This document shows, piece after piece, positions 34,986 through 46,029 of a DNA stretch of 64,000 bases. The notes beneath the pieces were generated by a model. It saw nothing but the letters and a program-made list of their open reading frames with translations. It was not told the origin of the DNA and did no database searches. The stretch comes from Sequoia sempervirens (taxonomy: Eukaryota > Streptophyta > Pinopsida > Cupressales > Cupressaceae): NCBI GenBank assembly GCA_007258455.2, contig VDFB02321316.1:45706-109705 (forward strand), read 5' to 3'. A program made the position numbers and the translations under genes. Position 1 is the first letter of the stretch. Each line of letters opens with the position of its first letter.

Positions 34986-36439
34986 TTGCTTAAATTTGAG
35001 TCAACTAGAGAGTTTAAGCATTACAAATCTCAACATAACTCTCCCAAAGGTGACCTACAATTTATGGTAACAACAAGATCACAACACAAGAGAATCATGC
35101 AACAAACCAAAGTTACATCCACCATAGGTAATGCCAATCCTCAAGAATTTAATCCAAGGAGTCATTTTTCCCCCTCACAACAACCTCAAACTCCATCAGA
35201 ACCATATGAGATAGAAGATGTCTTGAACAACCCGTTTGGGCTTACTAAAGAATAAATCATTGAGTACAAACAAGAATGTCAAGCCTTAGAGAAAGTGGCT
35301 TCAATTTCCCCATCTTTTGTTGCACAACCCGTGACATAAGAATTGACTTCATCCACCATGCAATCAACCCCACCAATAGGGCTAAGTCAAACACAAACTC
35401 CTAGTCTTGCGACTAGTCTTGCTAAGGACCTTGTCCACACTCTACCTTTGGAAAGCAGCACACTTGTGGGTACTATCAACACCAATCCACCCCAAAGCAC
35501 CACTTGGACACCAACCTTTGGCGCTCCTCCCATCCCTGAACACCCCCTATATCCACATAAACTACTTACACTTAATGAATCCATGACAACCTTGACATAT
35601 CGAGGGAAACCATCCTCATCCATCCCCACAAGTACCACAAGTGTGCCCAACATCATGCAAAGTAGTGTGGACCAAGTGAATCAAATGGATCAACAAAGGT
35701 ATGTCAACACCCTTACACAAAATCAACCCTCAACCAACAAGGGACATCTTTATCCAACCACCCCATTGGTACATCAATCCCATTGGTTTCACATAACACA
35801 TCGATCCCATCCCTCATCAACCCAAATCAAAATAACACCTTGGTTACGAATCCCATCAACCAAGGTAATACCTTGGTCCCACCTCAAACAAAACAAGGGA
35901 ACCCCCTACCCATTGCTCAAGGGAACCCTTTCAATCAAGTTTTGAACATGCCATTACCATCGCAATACCAAATGGCACCTTCCTCATCATTACCGTTGTT
36001 CACCCATGTTATGCAAAATCAAATGTGACCTCAAACTTACATTCCTCCATCCCAATCCACCATCTTACAAGGAATGTTAAACCAAGGCAACTCCCAACCT
36101 CTTGTCAACAACCCACAACCCACTCAAACCATAGAAACCCAAAACCCATCACAGATGCCCCAACAACCAAATGAACCTACATTGCAAGAACGTGCCCTAG
36201 CCTTACAACAAGAACAACACGTTTATCAACAAGTTGTACAACAACAACAACAACAAGCATCCCTAGTAGCACAACAACAACAAGCCCAACAATAAGCCTT
36301 AGCAACACAACAACAACAACAAGCATCCCTAGTAGCACAACAACAACAAGCCCAACAATAAGCCTTAGCAACACAACAACAACAACAACAACAACAAGAA
36401 GCCCAACAACAAGCCTTAGTAGCACAACAACAACAACAA

Positions 36440-36472
<33 letters not shown>

Positions 36473-36840
36473 AAATCCAACTAGTGGCATAATAGCAACA
36501 CCAAGTCCAACAAAAAGCCTTAGCAACACAACAAAAACAACAAGCCCTAGTGGCACAAAAACAACAAAAAGTCCAATAACAAGCCCTAGTGGCACATTAG
36601 TAACAACAAGCCCAACAACAAGCCTTAATGGCACAACAACAAAAGCAGGCCCAACAACAAGCTCTTGTAGCCCAACAACAACACCAAGCAACCTTAGCAA
36701 CACAACAACAAGCACAATAAGCAGCCCTAATAGCTCAACAACAACAACAAGCTCAACAATACGCCCAACAACAACAAATGATCACCCAATAACAACAACA
36801 ACAAGGGTTATACTATAATCCTTAACAAAAGCTTGTCAAT
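34986..36840 (+). pseudogene. Gag leader, Pro/Thr-rich then Gln-rich
   Basis: Open pieces 34,986-35,255, 35,343-35,945, 35,783-36,028 and 36,074-36,295 in changing frames. The first part (MVTTRSQHKRIMQQ, 35,064 on) looks like a genuine start of a gypsy gag; the middle is Pro/Ser/Thr-rich; the last part (36,190-36,830) is nearly pure CAA-type repeats giving Gln with Ala-Leu-Val-Ala interruptions. A 66-bp unit is exactly repeated at about 36,257 and 36,323. Several CAA codons have become TAA. Role in the live element unknown; Gln-rich leaders are not usual for gag. Confidence 0.5.
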
Positions 36841-36849
36841 CCAAATACG

Positions 36850-38210
36850 TTGGGAGCTTATACATCTCTACCACCCTCACCTTCACAAAATCAAACACTG
36901 CCTTACACACCATATGATCCCAATCCCATCTACAATCCATCCACCATCTCACAAAATGAAACATATGTTCCTCCACCAAACCCGCAAGACGATGTGACAT
37001 CTCAACTCAAGGTGCTAACACAACAAATGTCAAACATCCAAATGGGAAAGATGAAGAAACCACATACACAACAAAACTTATGTCCGTACCCATTCGATAG
37101 AAATATCACAATGGTACCTTTCCCTCCTGGTTTTGAGGTCCCTAAATTTGATAAGTACAAAGGGAGAGGAAGTCTTGTAGACCATGTCAAAAAATTCAAC
37201 GTCATGTGTATGGAGGTTGCTTACAATGAGTCCTACTTAATGTGCCTCTTTCCTTGAAGTTTGATAGACCCAACCATCGATTGGTTTTCGTAGTTACCTC
37301 CAAGTATCAAGACCTTCCAAGAAATCATCAATAAATTCATAAATCACTTCTTTAATCTTGACATGGACATCAGCTTAGAAGAGTTGTACACTCTCAAGCA
37401 AAACAAAGGAGAATCTTTCACCAATTTCTTGCAAAGATGGAGACAAAGAGCTAGTAAGAGCAAGTGGCCCATTCCTAATGAACAACAAGTGGGGATTATC
37501 ATAGAAAATATTGATCCAGATCTATCCTTCCACTTGAAAGTGCAGTGCATTATCACCTATGATGAGATTGTCCCTAGATCCCTTAACATCAAGAGAACTC
37601 TCATCTCACAGGGAAATACCCAAGCATACAAGGACAACCGCACATCAACCAGTTCAAATGACAAGCCTTGAGTCTAGGCTAAAAACAAGAATGTGAGAAA
37701 TGATGGCATTGTAGATGCTAAGGTGGTCCTAAGTGCTCCTAGGCCAACCACCAATCAAACAACTAACACTCAACCAATCGTACAACAAACTATATCACCA
37801 TAAAATAATCAAATCAATAACACCAAAATGCAATAAAGATGACCCCCAACAAGAACAACTATCCAAAATGCGAATACACAGTTTTTAGAACCTATCAAAA
37901 CTATCATGAAGAAATTGGTAGAGTCAAACTTGATAACACTTCCCATTTTTGAAAACTACTAGGAACCACAAGATAAACCACCATGGTATAATGAAAAAGA
38001 TCTTTGTGACTTTCACAAAATTAAGGGACACAAAACATCAAACTGTATGAGGCTCAAAAATGTTATCCAAGATATTATCGAGAATGGAGACATATCTGTT
38101 GAAGTACTAGTCGGTAACCAGGATCTTAAGATATACAAGAACCCCATGCCAAATCATAGCAAAGGGAATGACAATGGAAAAGGGAAGACCTATAATAACG
38201 TGTAGCATGT
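36850..38210 (+). pseudogene. Tat-type gag core and His/Cys knuckle
   Basis: 36,850-37,257 and 37,363-37,671 share one frame, separated by two stops. Motifs of the retrotransposon gag domain: PFPPGFEVPKFDKYKGRG (about 37,120-37,170), DHVKKFNVMCMEV, YLMCLFP, IDWFS, then LEELYTLKQNKGESFTNFLQRWR (37,372-37,440). Further on, LCDFHKIKGHKTSNCMRLKN (38,005-38,060) is the CX2HX4HX4C-like element typical of Tat gag. Broken by stops explained mostly by C to T changes. Confidence 0.75.
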
Positions 38211-38579
38211 CTATTCCAATGTAGTCGCTTCCTGTGACAATGTCGTCATCATTGTCACCATCAAAAGACCTAGTGCAGAGTGTGGAGTCACCACGTGACA
38301 TGGCAAAGTCACTATCCAAGGAGTTCCATCTCAACCTAGGGCACAACCTACTTTTCCAACATCAAACCCTAGCAAGTACAGTCTCCTAGATCAACTTAAG
38401 AAGACCCCCGCTCAAATTTCTATCTTAGAACTATTGACGCTCTCCCCCACACATAGGGAAATCTTAAAGAAGGCCTTATCCACATCATCCATCCCTGAGC
38501 ATATGGATACATAATAGTTTCAAGCTATGGTAGGAAATATCACTATCCCTCACCTTCTCACCTTCTCGGAACAAGACCT

Positions 38580-39340
38580 ACCATCACAACCATCTCATAA
38601 CCGTGCTTTACTCTTTGAGGTCATTGTTCATAAGAACAAGGTTAAAGAGTCTTAGTAGATGGAGGTGCTAGACTATACATTTGCACCCTTTAGTTGATCA
38701 AGAACTTGGGTTATTCAGAAGATGTTATTGAGAAATCAAAGAGTACAACCATCAAAGCATATGATGATCAAGAGTGGGTATCACACGGCATCATCACGCT
38801 ACCCATTCAATTGGGACCTATCATTATAGAGACTACATGCCAAGTGTTAGAACTTGATCTCCCCTACAACATCTTGCTTGGCCGACCATGGATTCACACC
38901 CTAAAATTTGTAGATTCAACCTATCATCAATGTGTAAAGTTTCCTTTCGAGGATAGAGAAGTTACCATCCATGGAGATCCTAAGCCTTTTTACTACTCCA
39001 AGAACCTTGAGGCCAAGTTTTACAAAATAGGTCCCAAATCCCTAAAAATGATGAAGGGCCTACACCCTCCTCATTTATGGACCCATCATCCCTTGCATCT
39101 ACCTCAGAAACAAAAACACCCATTGTGCGAAAAATTCTCGACATCAAAGGGACAATTTGAGACTAATAGATACTTTTGAGTGGGAGAGCTATAAAATGGG
39201 AAACCTGATGGCAAACATTAAAGATGGCATCTCTAAACTACTCTATCGACCCGTGCATGTTCTTCACATGGAAGATGAAAATACAGGCTTACAGCTAATG
39301 AAGGGATGGGGATACAACAAGAACGAGAAACTGGGATAAA
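38580..39340 (+). pseudogene. Aspartic protease and possible G-patch remnant
   Basis: VLVDGGARLYICTL at 38,649-38,690 fits the protease active site with DGG in place of DSG or DTG, which is frequent in the Tat lineage. A TAG follows, then the open piece 38,694-39,179 with PIIIETTCQVL and YNILLGRPWIHTLK, the conserved flap-distal motif. At 39,290-39,339 LMKGWGYNKNEKLG resembles a G-patch, sometimes present between protease and RT in related elements; this second call is weak. Confidence 0.65.
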
Positions 39341-40059
39341 ATGATAATGGTTTGCTACAACCCACTATTCTTGAGAGATGTCTAAAGAATCTTGGCCTAG
39401 GATGTACTACCACTAAGGTTACCCTTATTGGAAAAGGCACTTATGTAAACAGGATGAGGCTTCCTCTTGGTTACCAACATTGTGTGATACTACCTTAGAC
39501 AACTTTCCTCTTGATGTTGCTAACCTATTTGAGAATAACTCTCTCTTCATGATATCCACAACATCTTTCACCCCAAATGACCAAACCACTGAAATAACCC
39601 TAGTATACCCCCAACTCATTGATTGGGACCAACGAGGACCACTGATTCTAGATTTATTCTAAATCGATGAAGCAATCTCAAAATTCATGAGACTCTATGA
39701 CAACTTACCATGGGAAAGTCACAAAGTTGGTTTTGATATAGATCTAGACACAGGGGCGTACTATGGGGAGACGATTGAATCCTTCAGTCTAAAAATAAAC
39801 GACATGAAAATAACATGCATATTTTTAAGTGAAAACCAAACTATGGCACTTTCTTATCCTAAAATAGTAAAAAGAAAGGGTGCATCTGAGGGTGAAAACC
39901 TCTCTGAGGTGCCCAAGGATGAGGGATGCAATCTCCCCTTTAGTGCAATGCATCCAGAAAATTCAGCAGTGTTAGCAGAAAAGGCCACCCCAGTAAATGT
40001 GGGAACTGAAGAAGCACCCAAGATAACTTTTTATGTTGAATCCTTGTTGGATGAAGAAT
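39341..40059 (+). pseudogene. Linker between protease and RT
   Basis: Partly open (39,480-39,662; 39,687-40,061) with acidic composition and no recognised motif: LRLYDNLPWESHKVGFDIDL and a stretch ending FYVESLLDEE, just before the RT entry. Such variable linkers are usual in Tat polyproteins. Confidence 0.45.
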
Positions 40060-40980
40060 AGAAAAACCTAGCAACGTTCCTAAAAGAGAGAAGAGAAAAC
40101 TTTGCATGGTCATACACAGATATGCCAGGGCTTCATCCAGAAGTAGTTGTGGATCATTTAGCAGTCTATCCTAAAGCCAAACCAGTGAAGTAGAAATTAA
40201 GGAAAATGTACCCTCAGATAACACTCTTGGTAAAACTTGAGTTACAAAAGCTTCTTGATGTTGGATTTATCTGATCGATTGATTATCCTGAGTGGGTTTC
40301 CAACTTGGTACTAGTCTCTAAACCCACTGGGGACATCAAAATATGCACATATTTTAGAGACTTAAATAAATCATGTCCAAAGGACAATTTTCCTCTACCT
40401 AACATCGACATCATCATGGATTTAATAGCTAGACATGAAATTCTATCACTCATGGACAGTTTTTCAGGCTACAATCAAATCATGATCGCCAAGGAGGATC
40501 AACATAAAACAACATTCACTTGTCCATGGGGAACATACTGTTGGAACATGATTTTGTTTGGCCTAAAGTATGTAGGAGTGACCTATCAAAGAGCAATGAC
40601 TCTCATCTTTCATGACATGATCCACAAAACAGTTGAAGATTATGTGGATGATATTTTGGAAAAATCAAAGAAAAGGAATGAACATGTAGAGGTATTGGGA
40701 CCCATCTTTGACAAGCTCAAAGAGTATAAGGTACGATTGAACTTGAAAAAGTGTCTTTGGGGTTACATCAGGGAAGCTTCTTGGCTACATTGTGTCACAA
40801 AGAGGGATAGAAATTGATCCAACAAAAGTGAAACCCATCCTAGAAATGGAACCACTGCAAACATTGAAACAAATGAGAGGGTTACAAGGAAGATTGCAGT
40901 CCATTAGAAGGTTCATAGGGCAATTATCAGACAAGATCCACCCTTTCTTGCATATTCTCCATAAAGGAATAAATTAGAAG
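40060..40980 (+). pseudogene. Tat-type reverse transcriptase
   Basis: Entry WSYTDMPGLHPEVVVDHL (about 40,108-40,160) is followed by two stops, then 40,305-40,817 open: KPTGDIKICTYFRDLN, CPKDNFPLPNID, LMDSFSGYNQIMIA, TTFTCPWGTYCWNMILFGLK and catalytic YVDD at 40,641-40,652. A frame change at about 40,800 moves to 40,792-40,977 (IEIDPTKVKPILEM, LQGRLQSIRRFIGQLSDK). YVDD and the first Asp in LMDSF are intact, but two frame breaks and stops make it dead. Confidence 0.88.
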
Positions 40981-41512
40981 TGGGATGAGAAGTGTGATAA
41001 AGCCTTCCAATAGATCAAGGACTACCTATTAACACCTCCAGTGCTCATGCCTCCAATACCAAACAAGCCATTGATCCTATATATCTCAGCAACATCAGCA
41101 ACACTGGGTGCTCTTCTAGCTCAACATGATGAAAACAAAAAAGAAACGAGCTTATTACATTAGCAGGAACTTGGTAGGCTATGAAATGAATTATTCATTC
41201 ATTAAGAAAGCATGCTTAGTAGTGTTCTTTGCCTCCCAAAATTTCAGACATTACATGTTGTCGCATCAAATCAAGCTTATTGCAAAGATCAACCCATTGA
41301 AATACCTGTTGTCCAAAGAAACTCTCACTAGGCGAATGGCCAAATGGGTAATTATCTTGACTGAGTTTGACATAGAGTACGTGGAGCGCAAGGAAATCAA
41401 AGGACAAGTGATCATGGACCAACTAGCAAAATTCCCTATCTATGTAGAGAATCCTTTGATATCTGAATTTCCTAATGAATCAGTGTTCCTTGTCAATACA
41501 ACGAATCAGTAG
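40981..41512 (+). pseudogene. First RNase H domain (retroelement type)
   Basis: Begins after a TAG with LILYISATSATLGALLAQ (about 41,070-41,125); the first catalytic Asp of the family appears lost (LYISAT where VD or LYL is usual). After a frame change the piece 41,126-41,512 reads RAYYISRNLVGYEMNYS, ACLVVFFASQNFRHYM, LKYLLSKETLTRRMAKWVI and IKGQVIMDQLAKFP, matching the remainder of the domain. Confidence 0.75.
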
Positions 41513-42100
41513 AAAATGTAATTTGATGGATCATTTAGCCAACATGGATCAGGAACAGGTATCCTTTTTATCACCCCTCAAGGTGATTGCATTCCAAATT
41601 CATATCGGTTATCATTTCCATGTACTAACAACATTGCTGACTATGAAGCTCTAATAACAGGGTTAAGGATTGCGGTTCAATGGAAAATACAAGAGTTGAA
41701 AGTCTATGGGGACTCACAGCTGGTTATCAACCAAGTCAATGATGACTACCAAAATAAGGATGATAAAATCACTCCCTACAAGAAGATGGTAGAAAGTCTC
41801 AAATACTTTTTCATTGATATAACTTTTGAGAAGATACCACGCATGAACAACCAAGTAACAAATGCCATGGTGACAATTGGATCATTGTTAGACATGCCAC
41901 ATGATGTCCTTCAAAGTGAATTCTTGGTGGAACAACTTCTCCTACCAGATTTCAAAATCCTTGAATTTGAATTTGCGTGTGCCATCATTGGTCCCGGTTC
42001 CTTGTGGTACCATGATATATTCACTTACCTTAGCAGAGGAACCCTCCCATCCAATATCACCTCCAACCTTAAGAAGACCTTTGTTAAAAATGCATCTTGA
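41513..42100 (+). pseudogene. Second, archaeal-type RNase H (aRNH)
   Basis: Sequence after two stops reads FDGSFSQHGSGTGILFITPQ (41,523 on), NNIADYEALITGLRIAVQW, then 41,696-42,100: VYGDSQLVINQVND, PYKKMVESLKYF, RMNNQVTNAMVTIGS. First Asp (FDG), Glu (DYEAL) and second Asp (GDSQ) are kept; the last acidic residue, normally in ADALA, is Asn here. This extra domain identifies the Tat/Ogre lineage and is thought to process the RNA strand during reverse transcription. Confidence 0.85.
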
Positions 42101-43258
42101 TTCGTGATCCTAGGTGATACCTTATATCACCAAAGCATTGAGGGGACATTACTACAATGTCTTAACCAAGAGGAAGCCTTGATCGCCTTAACATAAGTAC
42201 ATGATGGAATATGTAGTTCCCATTCTACTGGTATGAATTTAGCTAAGAAACTATTGAGGATGAGGTATTACTAGCCAACCACGGAAAGAGAATCCCATCA
42301 ATACGTTCAAAAGTGTGTCTAGTGTCAACAGTATGGAGATCTTATTCATGCTCTAGCCCAGGAGTTACAACTGATGGTCACACCTTGGCCTTTCTCGTAG
42401 TGGGGGCTTGACCTCATAGGAAAGATTACTCCCACCTCATATAATGGTCATAAGTTCATCATCAAGACCACTGAATACTTTACCAAGTGGGTTGAAGCCA
42501 TCCCTATGACCTACATAACGGGGAAGCAAATTGCCAAATTTATCCTAAATTACCTTATCTGTTGTTATGGTGTTTCACAAGCCTTTATCTCTGATAATAG
42601 AACACCCTTCAAGAATCAAGATGTGAAAGAGCTATGCCAACAATTTAACATCCAACATCAATTCTCTACCCCATATTACCCCCGGGGCAATGGTCAAGTT
42701 GAGGCTACAAACAAGACCATTATAAAAATCCTCAAGTAAATGGTCAATGAAGCTGGTCATGACTGGCATCTACAGTTAAATCCCATCCTTTGAGCCTATC
42801 GATCCAGTATCTGTACACCTACAAGTGCAACCCCGTTCTCCTTAGTCTATGAATCAGAAGCCATCTTGCCTATTGAGGTTGAGCTTCCATCCTTGCGAGT
42901 TTCACTACAAAACCTAATCACTAATGAAGAGTATAGAGTATCTTGACTAAATGAACTAGAATTCCTAGATGAGCATCGTCTTGATGCCTCTAATCACTTG
43001 CAAGTATATCAAAACCGAATGAGATAGAGTTATAACAAAAAGTCAAGAGTTGGTCCTTCCAGGTAGGGGATCTTGTTCTCAAGTAGAATAAAAAAAATAT
43101 TCCAGATCAGGACAATAAAGGAAAGTTTGAACCTAACTAGTTAGGTCCATTTGTCATTACCGCAAGCTATGGATCGAGAGCATACCAATTATCAATGCCT
43201 GAAGGTGAACCCTTGCAGGAACCAACCGATAGTCTAGATCTTAAAAGGTTTTATGCCT
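42101..43258 (+). pseudogene. Tat-type integrase
   Basis: Zinc-binding part: HDGICSSHSTG (about 42,205-42,235) and KCV.CQQYGD (42,310-42,340). Core: first Asp in WGLDLIGKI (42,403-42,430), second in ISDNRTPF (42,588-42,610), Glu in GNGQVEATNK (42,686-42,715), 35 residues after the second Asp as in DD35E enzymes. C-terminal part LGPFVITASYGSRAYQLS and DLKRFYA ends at TAG 43,256-43,258. Seven or more internal stops, several where Trp, Gln or Arg is expected. Confidence 0.85.
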
Positions 43259-46029
43259 AGACTTGAAGGGTGTAAATTTGAAAATACAAAAAAAAATATA
43301 TCAATAAAAATTCAAAAAAATAAGAAAAAGGATTGAAAATAGTAAAGAAAAATAATCGTCCTCTAGTGAAAACCACTTTGGTGGTGCTTTGGGAAAGTAC
43401 CTTGGTGAAAACCTGGCAAATAGGCACCTTACATAAATAAATTACCTCCATCCATCTTTGGCTCTTTATCCTATCATTCTTTGCATCACATTCATCCATC
43501 ACATCATTTATCCTATTTATTCTATAACCCATTTATGTATGTATCATGCTTGATATTGTGAAGTATCATATTCCCCTTAATACTACTTGGCATATTCCAA
43601 AGGTTAGCTTGTCCTACCTATATCGAGGTAGTCTATTGCATCACACTGGGGGAAATTCGTTATGGATCGGATTGGGTTCTTGTATTTCTTAAGGTTATTT
43701 AAATATCGCATCAAGAATCCCAAAAACATTCATAAAACATTCATCTCAAAAATCCAAAAACATCAAAATCATGTACAACTAAAATCCTAAACATTCGAAA
43801 ATTGTAAATTCAAAAATTCACAAACATCGAAAACAAAAAAATAGTACCTTGTCAAACTATGAGTCTCTGAGCTTGAATGTAGGCAAGGCCATCATTGATG
43901 TGCCCCTGAGACACCCTAGGTTAATTCTTTAGGAGTTCGTCATAATAAACTGGCAATCCATTAAGTGTTCATTTCTCATCATTAATAAGTCAAGTCAGTC
44001 AAACTACATGGTCTCTATGTGTATAATGTAGGAAAGGCTCATCTTTGATCAACCCTCGAGGCCCCTAGGATAGTCTTTTAGGTCAGGTTCTTGGTCAAAT
44101 ATCTAAAAATCTTGAAATATTGGAAAACTCAGAAAATCCCAAAACATTGGAAAATGTAGAAAACCCATAAACATTAGAAAAATCATAAAACCCAAAAACA
44201 TTTGAAAACTTAGAAAATCCCAAAACATTTGAAAACTTAGAAAAACCCTAAACAACCTCAAAATATCTGAAAACCAAAACATTCACATAAACATTTGAAA
44301 ATGATTGAAAACATCCTCAAAACATTTCAAAATACCAAAAACATTGAAATATTTCAGAAAATCCAAAACCACCCATCCCATTTCACTTTCACCCACAATA
44401 AACTTCATTCATAATAAATCAATCATCATCTTCAAACTTTGGTAAAACAAGTAGAAAGCAAGTATCAGAAGTCATAAAGTGAGAACCTAAGTGTCAAATC
44501 TAAAGTCTAAATCATAGGGAAACGAGTCATTGGAGTTTGTATCAATGACTTATCACACACCTAGTCCTAATCAAAACATCTGATAAACTATCCTAGGATG
44601 AATCATTCTGACAATGGACATCAACATAAGAAATCACCTTAGCTATATTAAACTGGAAAGAGATGTAGATAGCATTGATTGTTTGTCTTTGATCTTTTCT
44701 TATGATTTATCTAAATGACCCATTTCGAGGACCTCTCGAGGATGTCTCAATGATTTAGAGAGAAAGGAATGGGGCATCAATCATTATCTTTCGTTTGCTA
44801 TGCTTGTGGGTATTCTTGTAAAATAATCTTGGTGCATACTTGCTTAGTTGTGTGTAGGGAGGTTGTTTGGGGTAGATTTTTAACTATTGCATATGCTTTG
44901 GTCTGATATATTCTGAACTATTAAACTACATTCTAACGAGGTTTCCGTATGTCAAGGTGTGAACAAGAACTATCCTATCTTTTTGCAGAGTCAAAATCCA
45001 TTACACTAGATACAATGTCATCCTAGTTATCAATACCATGATGCATCATGTCTATGTGTTATATCAAACATAAGGAATGATGGAAAACACCAATCCCAAT
45101 ATATGAGAAAATCATCCATCTCATCACCATATCTAATAAAGTATTGGTGGATTAGGGACTTGTTGGACTTTATGAATCAATCTCAAAATCAATGGTCAAA
45201 ACATTTTATTCTTCTATCTTCTTTTCACGCTAACCTGGTATCACGACAGTCAACAAAAACATCATCATTCATCCAACCTGCATCCATAATATCATCATCA
45301 TGCATACATCTTGCATTATCATAACATATCATAATAATGGGAAACATAATCCACTACATCATCATCATCATTTAAGTTGCTTTGAGTAATATAGATTTGT
45401 TATTCTAAGCATCTTAATACATTGCATATCATTTATAACATTCATATCATGAAAATTCATAACATCCATACTATAAGCATCATCCATATATGCATCTATA
45501 TACATCCGCATACATACGTCATGACATCATAAATCACATGGGAAAAGTACACAAAAAGAAGTGCAACCATCCATACATCTTACATAAACATATCATATCA
45601 TTTGCATATCATAACATGTCATCACATATCATAAAAATATATTGAAGAAGAAGATGATATATCCATTGCATTGCATCTATCTCATAAACATTGCACATCA
45701 TAAAACATTACATCATAAGATCATCTCATCATCGCATATCACATAAACATAAATAAAAGAAGTGCATCCATCACATTGCATCCATAAATAATCATAACAC
45801 ATAACTATAACATCACATCATAACATATGCATCCATACATCCATCAAGCATGACATAAAATCACATCAAATCGTCATAATCATCTCGTATACATATCAAA
45901 AAATGATTGTCATGATACAATATCTGAATCAATGTGTATAAATATCAATCAAAAGTATACTATGCATGAGGCTATAAAAAATGAGCCTGTGAATGTGTAT
46001 CTGTATAAACAATTAGGCAAGTAATTAAA
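43259..46029. other. Long 3' non-coding region of the Tat-type element
   Basis: A-rich spacer (43,275-43,345). From 43,690 to 44,370 a loose repeat of about 27 bp (caaaacatttgaaaac, tagaaaatcc) recurs many times. From 45,240 to 45,900 words like catcatcat and ataacatatcat dominate. Non-coding; the 73-codon open stretch at 45,103-45,324 is low complexity. Confidence 0.55.

Noticed and set aside
36177..36715. Minus-strand open frames rich in Cys or Val/Leu
   Set aside because: They are antisense readings of the CAA repeat in the gag leader and have no independent support.
43690..45900. CRISPR-like or satellite array
   Set aside because: The units are short, A-rich or CAT-rich, imperfect and without regular spacers; they are low-complexity spacer of the retroelement.
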